From NCBI GenBank assembly GCA_910588655.1, contig CAJUPJ010000048.1, forward strand, positions 1 through 23,267: 23,267 nucleotides of DNA, given 5' to 3'. Position numbers and translations under genes: made by a program. Numbering within the stretch: the stretch's first letter is position 1; each line of letters begins with the position of its first letter. Source of the DNA: an uncultured Lachnospiraceae bacterium (GTDB lineage Bacteria > Bacillota > Clostridia > Lachnospirales > Lachnospiraceae). This document shows, in pieces, positions 16,598-23,215 of the stretch. The notes under the pieces were generated by a model. That model was not told the origin of the DNA. It saw only the letters and a program-made list of their open reading frames with translations, and did no database searches.

Positions 16598-18487
16598 TTA
16601 ATTTTTTAACTTAAACCTGCCTGCCATATTTTTAAGCATTTCTGCCTGGCCTGATAATTCTTCACTTGCAGCAGCATTTCTCTCTGCTGTTGATGCATTG
16701 CTCTGTACAACACTTGAAATCTGTTCTATTCCAAGCTGGATTTCGGCTGCATCACCAGCCTGTTTCCTTGTATTATCTGCAATATTGCATACCAGCCCGT
16801 CCATCCCGCCAGCCTGTTTTACTAATTCCAGAATGGAATTTGTGGTACTCTTTGCCTCATTCATACCCTCTTCCATGGAAATTACTGTTTCTCCCAGAAG
16901 ATTGGATGTTTCCTGTGCCGCCTCAGATGACTTTGCTGCCAGCGTCCTTACTTCACCTGCAACTACTGCAAATCCTTTTCCAGCATCACCAGCACGGGAA
17001 GCTTCTACTGAAGCATTTAATGCAAGTATATTTGTCTGGAAAGCGATATCTTCAATAGTTTTTACAATATGGTGTATTTCACTTGACTTATCACATGCTT
17101 TCTGTATTACCATTGTCATATGCTGCATTTTATCATTGCTTTCCAAAAGACTGTTCCTGACTTCCTGTGAAATACTGCTTGCCTCCTGTGCACTCCTGGC
17201 AGTTTCACTTACACTGGCAGACATAAGGCTTATATGCCCTGCCAGTGTTTCCACAGAAGCTGACTGTTCTATTGAACCTTGTGACAACGCCATAGCACCG
17301 TTAGAAATCTGCTCTGCACCAGCGGCAACTTCCTTTGAAGTATTATTAAGCTGCCCAATAATATTATTTAGTGAATATGAAATTTTCTCCAGTGATATTT
17401 TAATTTTCTCAAATTCACCATCATAATCATTTTCCAGCGTAAATGCCAGGTTTCCTGAAGCAATTTCTATAAGTTTCTCTGAAATTTCATCAATATATTT
17501 TATATATCCACGCAAACGTACTGTAACCTGGTTAAAATTATATGCAAGCACGCCAAGTTCATCCCTTGAGTGGTAGTGTATTTCCTGTTCAAGCCTGCCC
17601 TCTGCAATCTGTGTAGCCACATGACTTAATTCCTTTACTGGCCTTCCAATAATGCGCTTTACAAGGAACAGTACCAGAAGTATTAATAATATTACTGCCA
17701 GTGCCATTACTTCAGACATGTACTTTGTCAGTTCATTAAGTTCATGAAGCACTTCTGCACGTGACACATAAGCAACTGCTACCCAGTCACTGCCCGGGAC
17801 ATCTGCTACCTGTATATATGTATTATCATAAATTGAAAGTTCTTTATTTTCTTTCTTTATCTGTTCCGCAGCATAATCATACATGCCCTTGCCAATGCTT
17901 CCAAGTTTCTTGCCAGTCATTTCCTGGTTATGGTGGCCAATAATTGTATCTGTCCTGGTATCTACAAGAAAAATACCACCTGTCTCTTCAAGTTTTATGC
18001 CACTTACAATATCAGAAATAGAATTAAGGTATACATCTGCAGCAGCCACCCCGCGAACACCACCACTGGCGTCCTTTAATACGCCTGAAGCACCTACTAC
18101 ATAAGACTGGCTGGCTTCATCAATATATGTATCTCCAAGAATAAAATCTTCCGACTGTATGCCGTCTGTGTACCACTTTCTTGACAATACATCAAAATCC
18201 GGGTCTGGCACAAAAGAAGAATGGTATAGTGAACCATCTGCCAGTGCCACATACAGTCCTGCAGGATAAGCCTCATTCTGCCCTGCAGTATGGCGTATAT
18301 ACCTTTTCATGCTGCGTATATCCATATTTTCATATTCTATTGTATCCCTCTGCATTTCCAGCATTGTAAGAGTCCTGTTCATCCAGCTTCTTGTTTCCTG
18401 GATAGTCTTACCAGTAGTTGTCTGGATTAAATCCCCGCTTTTTTCAAGCAGCGCACTGGACATCTGTTTATAAACTAATGCCAGCAT
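16598..18487 (-). CDS. Methyl-accepting chemotaxis protein lacking its first membrane helix
   Basis: The protein has 629 residues. A dCache-type ligand-binding region (about 20-250; LYVALADGSLYHSSF, SRKWYTDGI, YVVGASGVLKD) is followed by one membrane helix (261-280), a HAMP domain and a complete signalling domain with the hairpin tip DIAFQTNILALNASVEASRAGDAGKGF (split here only for description) and C-terminal methylation helices. Normal receptors begin with a membrane helix that exports the sensor domain. Here the frame begins MLALVYKQMSSALLEK, and its ATG lies one nucleotide after the stop of the DUF2828 gene, with AGGG upstream inside that gene. The missing helix and promoter suggest a deletion joined the two genes. 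The protein would probably be misoriented or cytoplasmic. It may be a decaying gene, though the rest is intact. Confidence 0.8.
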   Translation of the reverse strand: MLALVYKQMSSALLEKSGDLIQTTTGKTIQETRSWMNRTLTMLEMQRDTIEYENMDIRSMKRYIRHTAGQNEAYPAGLYVALADGSLYHSSFVPDPDFDVLSRKWYTDGIQSEDFILGDTYIDEASQSYVVGASGVLKDASGGVRGVAAADVYLNSISDIVSGIKLEETGGIFLVDTRTDTIIGHHNQEMTGKKLGSIGKGMYDYAAEQIKKENKELSIYDNTYIQVADVPGSDWVAVAYVSRAEVLHELNELTKYMSEVMALAVILLILLVLFLVKRIIGRPVKELSHVATQIAEGRLEQEIHYHSRDELGVLAYNFNQVTVRLRGYIKYIDEISEKLIEIASGNLAFTLENDYDGEFEKIKISLEKISYSLNNIIGQLNNTSKEVAAGAEQISNGAMALSQGSIEQSASVETLAGHISLMSASVSETARSAQEASSISQEVRNSLLESNDKMQHMTMVIQKACDKSSEIHHIVKTIEDIAFQTNILALNASVEASRAGDAGKGFAVVAGEVRTLAAKSSEAAQETSNLLGETVISMEEGMNEAKSTTNSILELVKQAGGMDGLVCNIADNTRKQAGDAAEIQLGIEQISSVVQSNASTAERNAAASEELSGQAEMLKNMAGRFKLKN

Positions 18488-18488
18488 A

Positions 18489-20009
18489 TTATATTCCCTG
18501 TACTGCTGCCCTGACTGGTTCATATCTCTTGCTGTCAAGCTGTTCCCTGAGGCATGAATATGGGTCAAGCCTGCCACTAAGCACCATTTTACATACATTA
18601 ACCGAAAACCCGCTGACAAGCCCCACACCAAGTTCATTTACTTTTACAGGGATAGCACCTGTCCTGCTGTTACAGTTCCAGAAAACAAGCCTTGGAAGTT
18701 TATATCCATGTGCTTTAAACTGCTTATGTATATTTTCAAAAAGAGTTTCCCTGTCTTTACATGTAACTGCATAGTCAAATTCCATATCAGATATTATTAA
18801 TATTGTACCAGGCAGTTCTTCCTGTGCCAGGTTATTCTCTACTGCTGTCTGGAGTACCAGGTCAAATGTTGATTTTATATTTGTATTTGTGCAGTCATCA
18901 TGTGAAAATGCCAGTTCCAGCTTTTCCTTTAATGAATTGCAACTGCCCAAATCCACATACTCCGGTTTGCTTGAAAATGTAATAAACTTGTCTTTATACG
19001 GGCCTTTAAGCCTTTCTGCAAAATATATTCCAAGCGCATTAGACACATGTAACGCTGTAAGGCTGCTGTTTCCTACATTGCATGTCATGCTTCCAGAACC
19101 ATCAACAACACAAAGTACATTTTCTGCGCCTTGTACAGTATCGTCAAGGTTTTTCCAGAGGAGTTCCAGTGTTTCATCATAAGCACCCATTCTTAAACTC
19201 CACCTTGACTGCATTACAGTATATGACAGCACTATTTCATGTGGCATAAGTGTTCCTGTATTAATCTTCGCCTTATCTTTTACAAGACCGTCAAGGTACG
19301 CCTGCCTGCGTTCACCGTCATGTTTCATAAATGCATTGCGGTAAAGCAGGTTGGCATTAGATGGCACATGTTCATATACAATGCTGTCCCAGCGCCCGGA
19401 ACTTACCAGCACCTCTGTAACCTTAAGATATTCCCTTAACCCTGCAAGCATCTGGCGGTATTCTTTAGCAGTTATGCCAAAATACTTTGCAACTTTTTTA
19501 GCAGTATTTCTTGTTTCTGCACTTGATGCATTAATACTAGGAAGCCATTTTGCACAAAGGGAAACTTGTTCTTTCTTAAGCATTGCCTCCATGTCTGAAT
19601 TAACCTGTTTCTTAATAAGCACTAATACATTTTCCTCAATTGGAGTTCCCAGAAGGCAGAGCAAATCATCAAAACGCCCGTACTCTGCAACAAGCGGCAG
19701 AAGCCTTTCCATCATTTTTCTTTCACCAGAAGCCAGGTAATTAAAAATTATGCGGAAAGAACGTCTTTCACCAAGACCGCCGCGTATATCCCTTAAAAAG
19801 AACAGCCACTGCATTGCAAGCACTTTATCTTCATAATATGCCTTAACAAATTTTTTAACAATTTCCTCTTCACTTTCATTACGCAGGGAAGCCACAGCAA
19901 AATTTAAATCAACAAGTGCCTTCCCTGTTGACGCATATCCTAATGCCCCGTTTTCTGTAACTGCTTTACGTTCAAGCAGCACATTTTTAAGATTATCCAT
20001 AAAACCCAT
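18489..20009 (-). CDS. Ro60-like HEAT-repeat/von Willebrand A protein (DUF2828 family)
   Basis: A 506-residue protein. The N-terminal alpha-helical region (about 15-290) has the DUF2828/TROVE-like signatures TENGALGYASTGKALVDL, FLRDIRGGLGERRSFR, YGRFDDLL and AKWLPSINASS. The C-terminal vWA domain (about 297-505) keeps a complete metal site: DGSGS (303-307), Thr375 and Asp408 in IISDMEFD. DUF2828 proteins share the ring plan of Ro60, which holds misfolded RNA ends and Y RNAs; direct RNA binding by this protein is inferred. I start it at MGFMDNLKN, 7 nt after GGGGA; the longer frame runs through the tRNA-like RNAs. Only about 40 nt separate it from the last RNA unit, so the RNAs form its 5' leader. 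The C-terminus looks complete. Confidence 0.8.
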   Translation of the reverse strand: MGFMDNLKNVLLERKAVTENGALGYASTGKALVDLNFAVASLRNESEEEIVKKFVKAYYEDKVLAMQWLFFLRDIRGGLGERRSFRIIFNYLASGERKMMERLLPLVAEYGRFDDLLCLLGTPIEENVLVLIKKQVNSDMEAMLKKEQVSLCAKWLPSINASSAETRNTAKKVAKYFGITAKEYRQMLAGLREYLKVTEVLVSSGRWDSIVYEHVPSNANLLYRNAFMKHDGERRQAYLDGLVKDKAKINTGTLMPHEIVLSYTVMQSRWSLRMGAYDETLELLWKNLDDTVQGAENVLCVVDGSGSMTCNVGNSSLTALHVSNALGIYFAERLKGPYKDKFITFSSKPEYVDLGSCNSLKEKLELAFSHDDCTNTNIKSTFDLVLQTAVENNLAQEELPGTILIISDMEFDYAVTCKDRETLFENIHKQFKAHGYKLPRLVFWNCNSRTGAIPVKVNELGVGLVSGFSVNVCKMVLSGRLDPYSCLREQLDSKRYEPVRAAVQGI

Positions 20010-20050
20010 AATAATTCCCCATTTCTGCTTTCTGCATAATTTACTGTTAG

Positions 20051-20179
20051 TGGAAGGGGTGTGATTCGAACACACAAATACATATCCCTCTTGGATTATC
20101 AGATAAATTGCTGTAAATGGCTTTGGCAAGCCACTTAATATAATCTTATATGCGCCTTTACCCTTTGGCCACCCTTCCA
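20051..20179 (-). ncRNA. tRNA-like RNA unit III (Y-RNA candidate)
   Basis: The unit has 129 nt. The ends pair in an 8-bp acceptor-like stem, TGGAAGGG / CCCTTCCA. A D-arm follows (GCC-AAAGGGTAAA-GGC, with the GG needed to touch the T-loop). The T-arm is perfect: GTGTG-TTCGAAT-CACAC, directly stacked on the acceptor. Instead of a normal anticodon arm there is an insert with hairpin GTGGCTT-GCCA-AAGCCAT (20117-20134), then TTACAGCAAT (20107-20116) and a small hairpin ATCC-AAGAG-GGAT. It is the unit nearest the DUF2828 gene. It is not a usable tRNA, because no 7-nt anticodon loop is present. Confidence 0.7.
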
Positions 20180-20182
20180 TTC

Positions 20183-20311
20183 CCCCTGCCGGGACAGGAA
20201 TCGAACCTGTGACAACCACCTTAACCGGGTGCTCTGCCATAAAATTGCTGTAAAAGACTTTAACAAGCCTTTTTTAGAGGTGCTCTGCCAACTGAGCTGC
20301 CACAGCAGGGG
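20183..20311 (-). ncRNA. tRNA-like RNA unit II (Y-RNA candidate)
   Basis: The unit has 129 nt. The ends form an 11-position stem with one mismatch (CCCCTGCTGTG / CCCGGCAGGGG). The D-arm GCTC-AGTTGGCA-GAGC (20282-20297) is as in a true tRNA, and the T-arm is ACAGG-TTCGATT-CCTGT (20194-20209). Between D-arm and an anticodon-like arm CACC-CGGTTAA-GGTG lies the insert: hairpin AAAAGGCTT-GTTA-AAGTCTTTT and ACAGCAAT. A 12-nt direct repeat brackets the insert (20228-20239 and 20279-20290). Removing 51 nt would leave a nearly normal tRNA shape, with a GTT in the anticodon position but G instead of U at position 33. Confidence 0.72.
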
Positions 20312-20340
20312 TTTTGAAGGCTTGGGAAACAGTTGCATAA

Positions 20341-20444
20341 GCCAGCCGCTGGTGGTACATATACCCTTTAACAATTGGAAGTTGTTTTTTAAGTATATTG
20401 CTGTAAGCAGTTTTAACAAACTGCGTAATATATGTATACCTGGC
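20341..20444 (-). ncRNA. Small RNA-like unit IV with the shared module, without a canonical T-arm
   Basis: The ends pair as GCCAG / CTGGC. Inside, GGTATACATAT can pair with ATATGTACC or, alternatively, AGGTATA with TATACTT around the module. The module is hairpin GCAGTTT-GTTA-AAACTGC (20407-20424) followed by TTACAGCAAT (20397-20406). A 5-bp hairpin with a 7-nt loop (AACAA-CTTCCAA-TTGTT) sits where the other units have the T-arm, so it may be a degenerate one. No D-arm is seen. It lies between units I and II on the same strand. Confidence 0.55.
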
Positions 20445-20455
20445 AGCATCCATAA

Positions 20456-20550
20456 AACCATGTCAGGACAGGATTCGAACCTGCATTGAACCAATTTAAT
20501 GTTGCTGATGGCAACTTTGGCAAGCTGCCTTTTCCATCACGGACATGGCT
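20456..20550 (-). ncRNA. tRNA-like RNA unit I (Y-RNA candidate)
   Basis: The unit has 95 nt and would be the first transcribed. AGCCATGTC pairs with GACATGGTT (9 bp, one G-T). A T-arm GCAGG-TTCGAAT-CCTGT is present (20468-20484), separated from the closing stem by a few extra nucleotides. The shared module is hairpin GGCAGCTT-GCCA-AAGTTGCC (20510-20529), enclosed by TGAT / ATCA, followed by the variant ATCAGCAAC. A small hairpin ATTG-GTT-CAAT precedes the T-arm. There is no D-arm and no anticodon arm. Confidence 0.65.
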
Positions 20551-20626
20551 TTTGCTTCCGCCCTGTTAATTTCCTTTGCCTGTAGTTAATATATACCATT
20601 TTATGCCATTAATCATTTCAAAAAAG

Positions 20627-20655
20627 TTGCGCACTGTGTTATACTCTGTTATAGT
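20627..20655 (+). promoter_or_regulatory. Promoter of the WYL regulator gene, with tandem repeat over the -10
   Basis: TTGCGC (20627-20632) and TATAGT (20650-20655) are 17 nt apart. The half-sequence TGTTATA occurs twice in tandem, ten nucleotides apart (20637-20643 and 20647-20653), one copy over the -10. This could be an operator for the divergent WYL regulator. The start of the RNA array on the minus strand lies about 80 nt away. A TTGAAA and a TATATA occur there on the minus strand, but their spacing (20 nt) is poor. Confidence 0.5.
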
Positions 20656-20682
20656 TAATACAAATTTCCAGGGAGTAAAGCC

Positions 20683-21921
20683 ATGTCAGAATTTAAAGAA
20701 TTAATTAAATCATTTTCCAGAAGCCGTGAATATATACATGACTTTTTTGTATACGGTTTTAAAACAAGGGACGACTTTACAGATAAAAGCAGGCGTACAT
20801 ATGACAATGAGCGCAGGCGCATTGAAAGCTGGCTCTGGAAATATATCCATACTAATTATACACATAAAGGGAAAAATATTTCACTTGTTATGGACAGCAG
20901 CCTTCTTGACACCAACCCGCTGTACCGTGCCTGGAAAACAAAAAGCTTCACAACTAATGATATAATGCTTTATTTTTACCTGCCAGGCTGCCTGGACGGC
21001 TCTATTGGAAAAACAGCAGAAGAAATTACTGACAGCCTGCTTGATAAATATGGTTTTCTGTCTGATGTACAGCTTGTACGCCGTAAATGTAATGAATATG
21101 TAAAGGAGGGGCTTCTTAGCAGGACAAAATCCCGGAAACAGGTTGTTTATAAGAAAAATCCCTCTTTTAATGAGTTATTTAACGGTTTTAAATCTGCAGT
21201 TGATGCTTTATGTTTTTATAAAATGGTATCACCACTTGGGATTATAGGTGATACCATTTTAGATACAATATCTGCCAGAAATACAATTTTCCATGTTAAG
21301 CATTGCTTTTTTGTACATACACTTGAAGATGAAATCCTGCTTGGGCTTTTATCTGCGATGCACGGCAGGCAGTATGTAACAATACACCTGAAAAGCAGCA
21401 GAAACAACCGCCAGCAGGTAATTACCATACTTCCTATGAGGATTTTTACAAGTACACGCACTGGCAGGCGTTACCTTTGTACTTACAATACAAATTCAAA
21501 AAGGTTTTTCTGCCTGCGTATGGATTATATTAAAAATATAGAAACAGGCGCTGTATCACCGGTTTATGACAAAGCCAGGAAACAGCTTTCAGATAACCAG
21601 GGCAAAGCATGGGGTGTGTCATTCCAGAATAAAACAAACCTGCATATGCACAGCTTCCGGCTTGAATTATATATTGATACAGAAAAAGAACCATTTGTAC
21701 TTAAAAGGCTATACAGGGAAGGCAAAGGAGGCAATGTTTCACAAACCGGGACAAATACCTTTACATACACAACACAGGTATTTGATGTTAATGAAATGCT
21801 GCCCTGGATACGCACATTTACAGGACGTATAATAAAGCTGGAAACAAGCCATCCTGGATTAAAAAGTTTATTTATGCGTGATATGGAAGAAATGTACAGG
21901 ATGTATGATATTAAAAAATAG
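20683..21921 (+). CDS. WYL-domain transcriptional regulator
   Basis: A 412-residue protein with a helix-rich N-terminus rich in basic residues. A winged-helix region lies near 105-160 (TAEEITDSLLDKYG, VQLVRRKCNEYVKEGLL, KQVVYKK). A WYL-type domain lies near 235-290 (ILPMRIFTSTRTGRRYLCTYN, FFCLRMDYIKNIE). A C-terminal WCX-like part covers about 305-405 (LRLYREG-type segment, MLPWIRTFTGRIIKLE). WYL domains bind nucleic acid or nucleotide ligands and are common in regulators of phage defence and RNA/DNA damage responses. It is transcribed away from the RNA array and DUF2828 gene with a shared upstream region, so regulating them is the natural inference. A GGGAG stands about 8 nt before the ATG. 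The ligand is unknown. Confidence 0.75.
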   Translation: MSEFKELIKSFSRSREYIHDFFVYGFKTRDDFTDKSRRTYDNERRRIESWLWKYIHTNYTHKGKNISLVMDSSLLDTNPLYRAWKTKSFTTNDIMLYFYLPGCLDGSIGKTAEEITDSLLDKYGFLSDVQLVRRKCNEYVKEGLLSRTKSRKQVVYKKNPSFNELFNGFKSAVDALCFYKMVSPLGIIGDTILDTISARNTIFHVKHCFFVHTLEDEILLGLLSAMHGRQYVTIHLKSSRNNRQQVITILPMRIFTSTRTGRRYLCTYNTNSKRFFCLRMDYIKNIETGAVSPVYDKARKQLSDNQGKAWGVSFQNKTNLHMHSFRLELYIDTEKEPFVLKRLYREGKGGNVSQTGTNTFTYTTQVFDVNEMLPWIRTFTGRIIKLETSHPGLKSLFMRDMEEMYRMYDIKK

Positions 21922-22001
21922 ATTATTATAACACATATAAACATTAAGAAAGATAATACAAGAAAACTATAATACAGGAAAACCTGGTTAAATATTATAA
22001 A

Positions 22002-22024
22002 AGGCAGGCTTTATAAGCCTGCCT
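22002..22024 (-). terminator. Terminator of rpsO
   Basis: A 10-bp hairpin, AGGCAGGCTT-TAT-AAGCCTGCCT, followed on the minus strand by TTTTATAATATTT. It lies 26 nt after the rpsO stop codon. The plus-strand side lacks a T-run, so it serves rpsO rather than the convergent WYL gene. Confidence 0.85.
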
Positions 22025-22050
22025 GCATTACATACATGGAATTCAAGAAA

Positions 22051-22326
22051 TTATTTAATAACATCCCTTAAACCTAATCTTCCGATAAGTGTACGGTATG
22101 CTTCAAGGTCTTTCTTCTTTAAATAAGCAAGGAAGTTACGTCTCTGTCCAACCATCTTTAAAAGCCCGCGCCTTGAATGGTGGTCTTTCTTATTAACTTT
22201 TAAATGCTCATTAAGTTCAACAATACGCTCTGTAAGAAGCGCAATCTGTACTTCTGGAGAACCTGTGTCCTCTGGTGTACGTCCATAAGCCTTGATAATT
22301 TCTGCTTTCTTTTCTTTACTAATCAT
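22051..22326 (-). CDS. rpsO: 30S ribosomal protein S15
   Basis: A 91-residue protein with the S15 landmarks TGSPEVQIALLTERI, LNEHLK, KKDHHSRRGLLKMVGQRRNFLAYL and the final YRTLIGRLGLRDV. It binds 16S rRNA in the platform of the small subunit. I start it at MISKEKK, preceded by AGGAGG with 6 nt spacing; a longer open frame reaches into the leader and is ignored. In many Firmicutes pnp follows rpsO directly. Here a terminator follows, and the next gene is the convergent WYL regulator. Confidence 0.97.
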   Translation of the reverse strand: MISKEKKAEIIKAYGRTPEDTGSPEVQIALLTERIVELNEHLKVNKKDHHSRRGLLKMVGQRRNFLAYLKKKDLEAYRTLIGRLGLRDVIK

Positions 22327-22450
22327 AATTTCCTCCTGTTTTATGCCACCAGCATATGTAGTGGCACTTATATAATAAATGTTTCCTGCTGCTAAGGACT
22401 GGGCGGAGTGTCCAAATCCTGGGCAGTGGTTTTTACAACTTTTGTATAAT
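22327..22450 (-). promoter_or_regulatory. rpsO leader, possible S15 autoregulatory RNA
   Basis: The leader contains hairpin TGCCAC / GTGGCA (about 22340-22362) ending about 15 nt before the rpsO start codon, and a GC-rich block with repeated CCCAG and a GGAC / GTCC pairing upstream (22390-22430). Ribosomal protein S15 commonly represses its own mRNA through leader structures. Their position near the ribosome binding site fits, but no known S15 leader class is recognised with certainty. Confidence 0.4.
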
Positions 22451-22486
22451 AACACAATAAATGGGGGATTGCAAGAAAAAAATTAG

Positions 22487-22811
22487 GATAATTTACAGTT
22501 GTCTTGTGTTTTTTTGTTTTTTGTGTGGATTGGCGGATGGACGGTTTCTGTGCCAGAGCCAGAATATTCCGTACAGGGGTACGCTTGCGCTACGATGAGC
22601 CACGCAGCGGCACATAAAGCCAGATATTTAATGTTCCAAAATAAACTGACGTTTATTCCGTAACATTAAATATCCGGCTTAAATGCCGGCGGGCTCAAAG
22701 TACCCCTTTAACGGAATATTGCTGGCATCATGGCACGCGAAACCTGTTACCGCAAATTTACAGTAAAACATAAAATAACAATATATTCAGAATAACAAGA
22801 CAACTGTAAGT
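22487..22811 (+). repeat. Repeat copy R3 (single complete foldback unit)
   Basis: The terminal inverted repeat TTACAGTTGTCTTGT (22493-22507) matches ACAAGACAACTGTAA (22795-22809) exactly. Inside, GGTTTCTGTGCCAGAGCCAG and AATATTCCGT (22543-22572) pair with ACGGAATATT, GCTGGC, TGGCAC and GAAACC (22711-22744). The core at 22575-22707 is closed by AGGGGTAC / GTACCCCT. Inside it GAGCC pairs with GGCTC and CGGCA with TGCCG, and an apical hairpin TATTTAATGTT / AACATTAAATA follows. This is the clearest member of the family and gives its full plan. It lies upstream of rpsO. Confidence 0.78.
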
Positions 22812-22944
22812 GGGAGGGTGGGAATTATTCTGCTAGTCACTTATTAAACAGTTAAATAGTAAAATAGTAGTTGTTGTATAAATATTCTATGAATTCCGTA
22901 CGTCTAAATCATCCATTCCCTGATATAGCAGGTTTTATGCGTTT

Positions 22945-23215
22945 TATGTGTTCCATCTAATATTCTTACATAACAGGGCACGCTCCCATTATGTGAACTA
23001 ACGTAGTGCAATGTCACTTAGTTAAGAGTTTAGATGGAAATTGTTTATAAATTACCAAAGTGTAAGCTGGCTGGCAAATTCCAAATGTGTTCCCTTGACA
23101 AAACAGAACAAGCTGTACGAAGCCGCTGCTGCTTAAGCCCTGTCTTAAAATGTTCCGTAGGAACATTAGGGGCTTTATGCACCATTGCGTGCGAGCACAG
23201 GCGTGCCCTCCCAGT
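22945..23215. repeat. Degenerate or partial repeat copies (R4)
   Basis: CAGGGCACGC at about 22974 and CGTAGTGCAATG (about 23001-23012) match parts of the conserved core, enclosed by TTCCATCTAA / TTAGATGG. On the minus strand at about 23164-23206, GGGCACGCCTG and CACGCAATGGTGCATAAAGCC match the core start, with an apical hairpin AATGTTCC-GTA-GGAACATT (23148-23166). Both copies are diverged or rearranged, and the window ends before the right boundary. I see no gene from 22451 to the end. Confidence 0.45.

Noticed and set aside
16450..16602. Small plus-strand frame of about 50 residues overlapping the end of but
   Set aside because: It has no ribosome binding site and runs through the but terminator hairpin.
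18488..18637. A longer chemoreceptor start overlapping the DUF2828 gene, giving a weakly hydrophobic N-terminus
   Set aside because: There is no ribosome binding site, and the hydrophobic stretch contains Arg and Lys and then a polar segment. It is the DUF2828 coding sequence read in another frame, not a credible membrane helix.
20010..20240. The N-terminal extension of the DUF2828 frame up to 20240 (77 extra residues)
   Set aside because: It runs through the T-arm and body of RNA units II and III, has no ribosome binding site, and the family start TENGALGY lies just after MGFMDNLKN.
20397..20406. Resemblance of TTACAG in the shared module to the loop of vertebrate Y RNAs
   Set aside because: A six-base match in a loop that is not the Ro-binding stem; chance is enough to explain it.
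20183..20550. Ordinary tRNA genes, suggested by TTCGAAT/TTCGATT T-arms and a perfect D-arm
   Set aside because: The units are 95-129 nt long, have a shared hairpin insert, extended or altered acceptor stems and no proper anticodon loop (U33 missing in unit II, no 7-nt loop in I and III).
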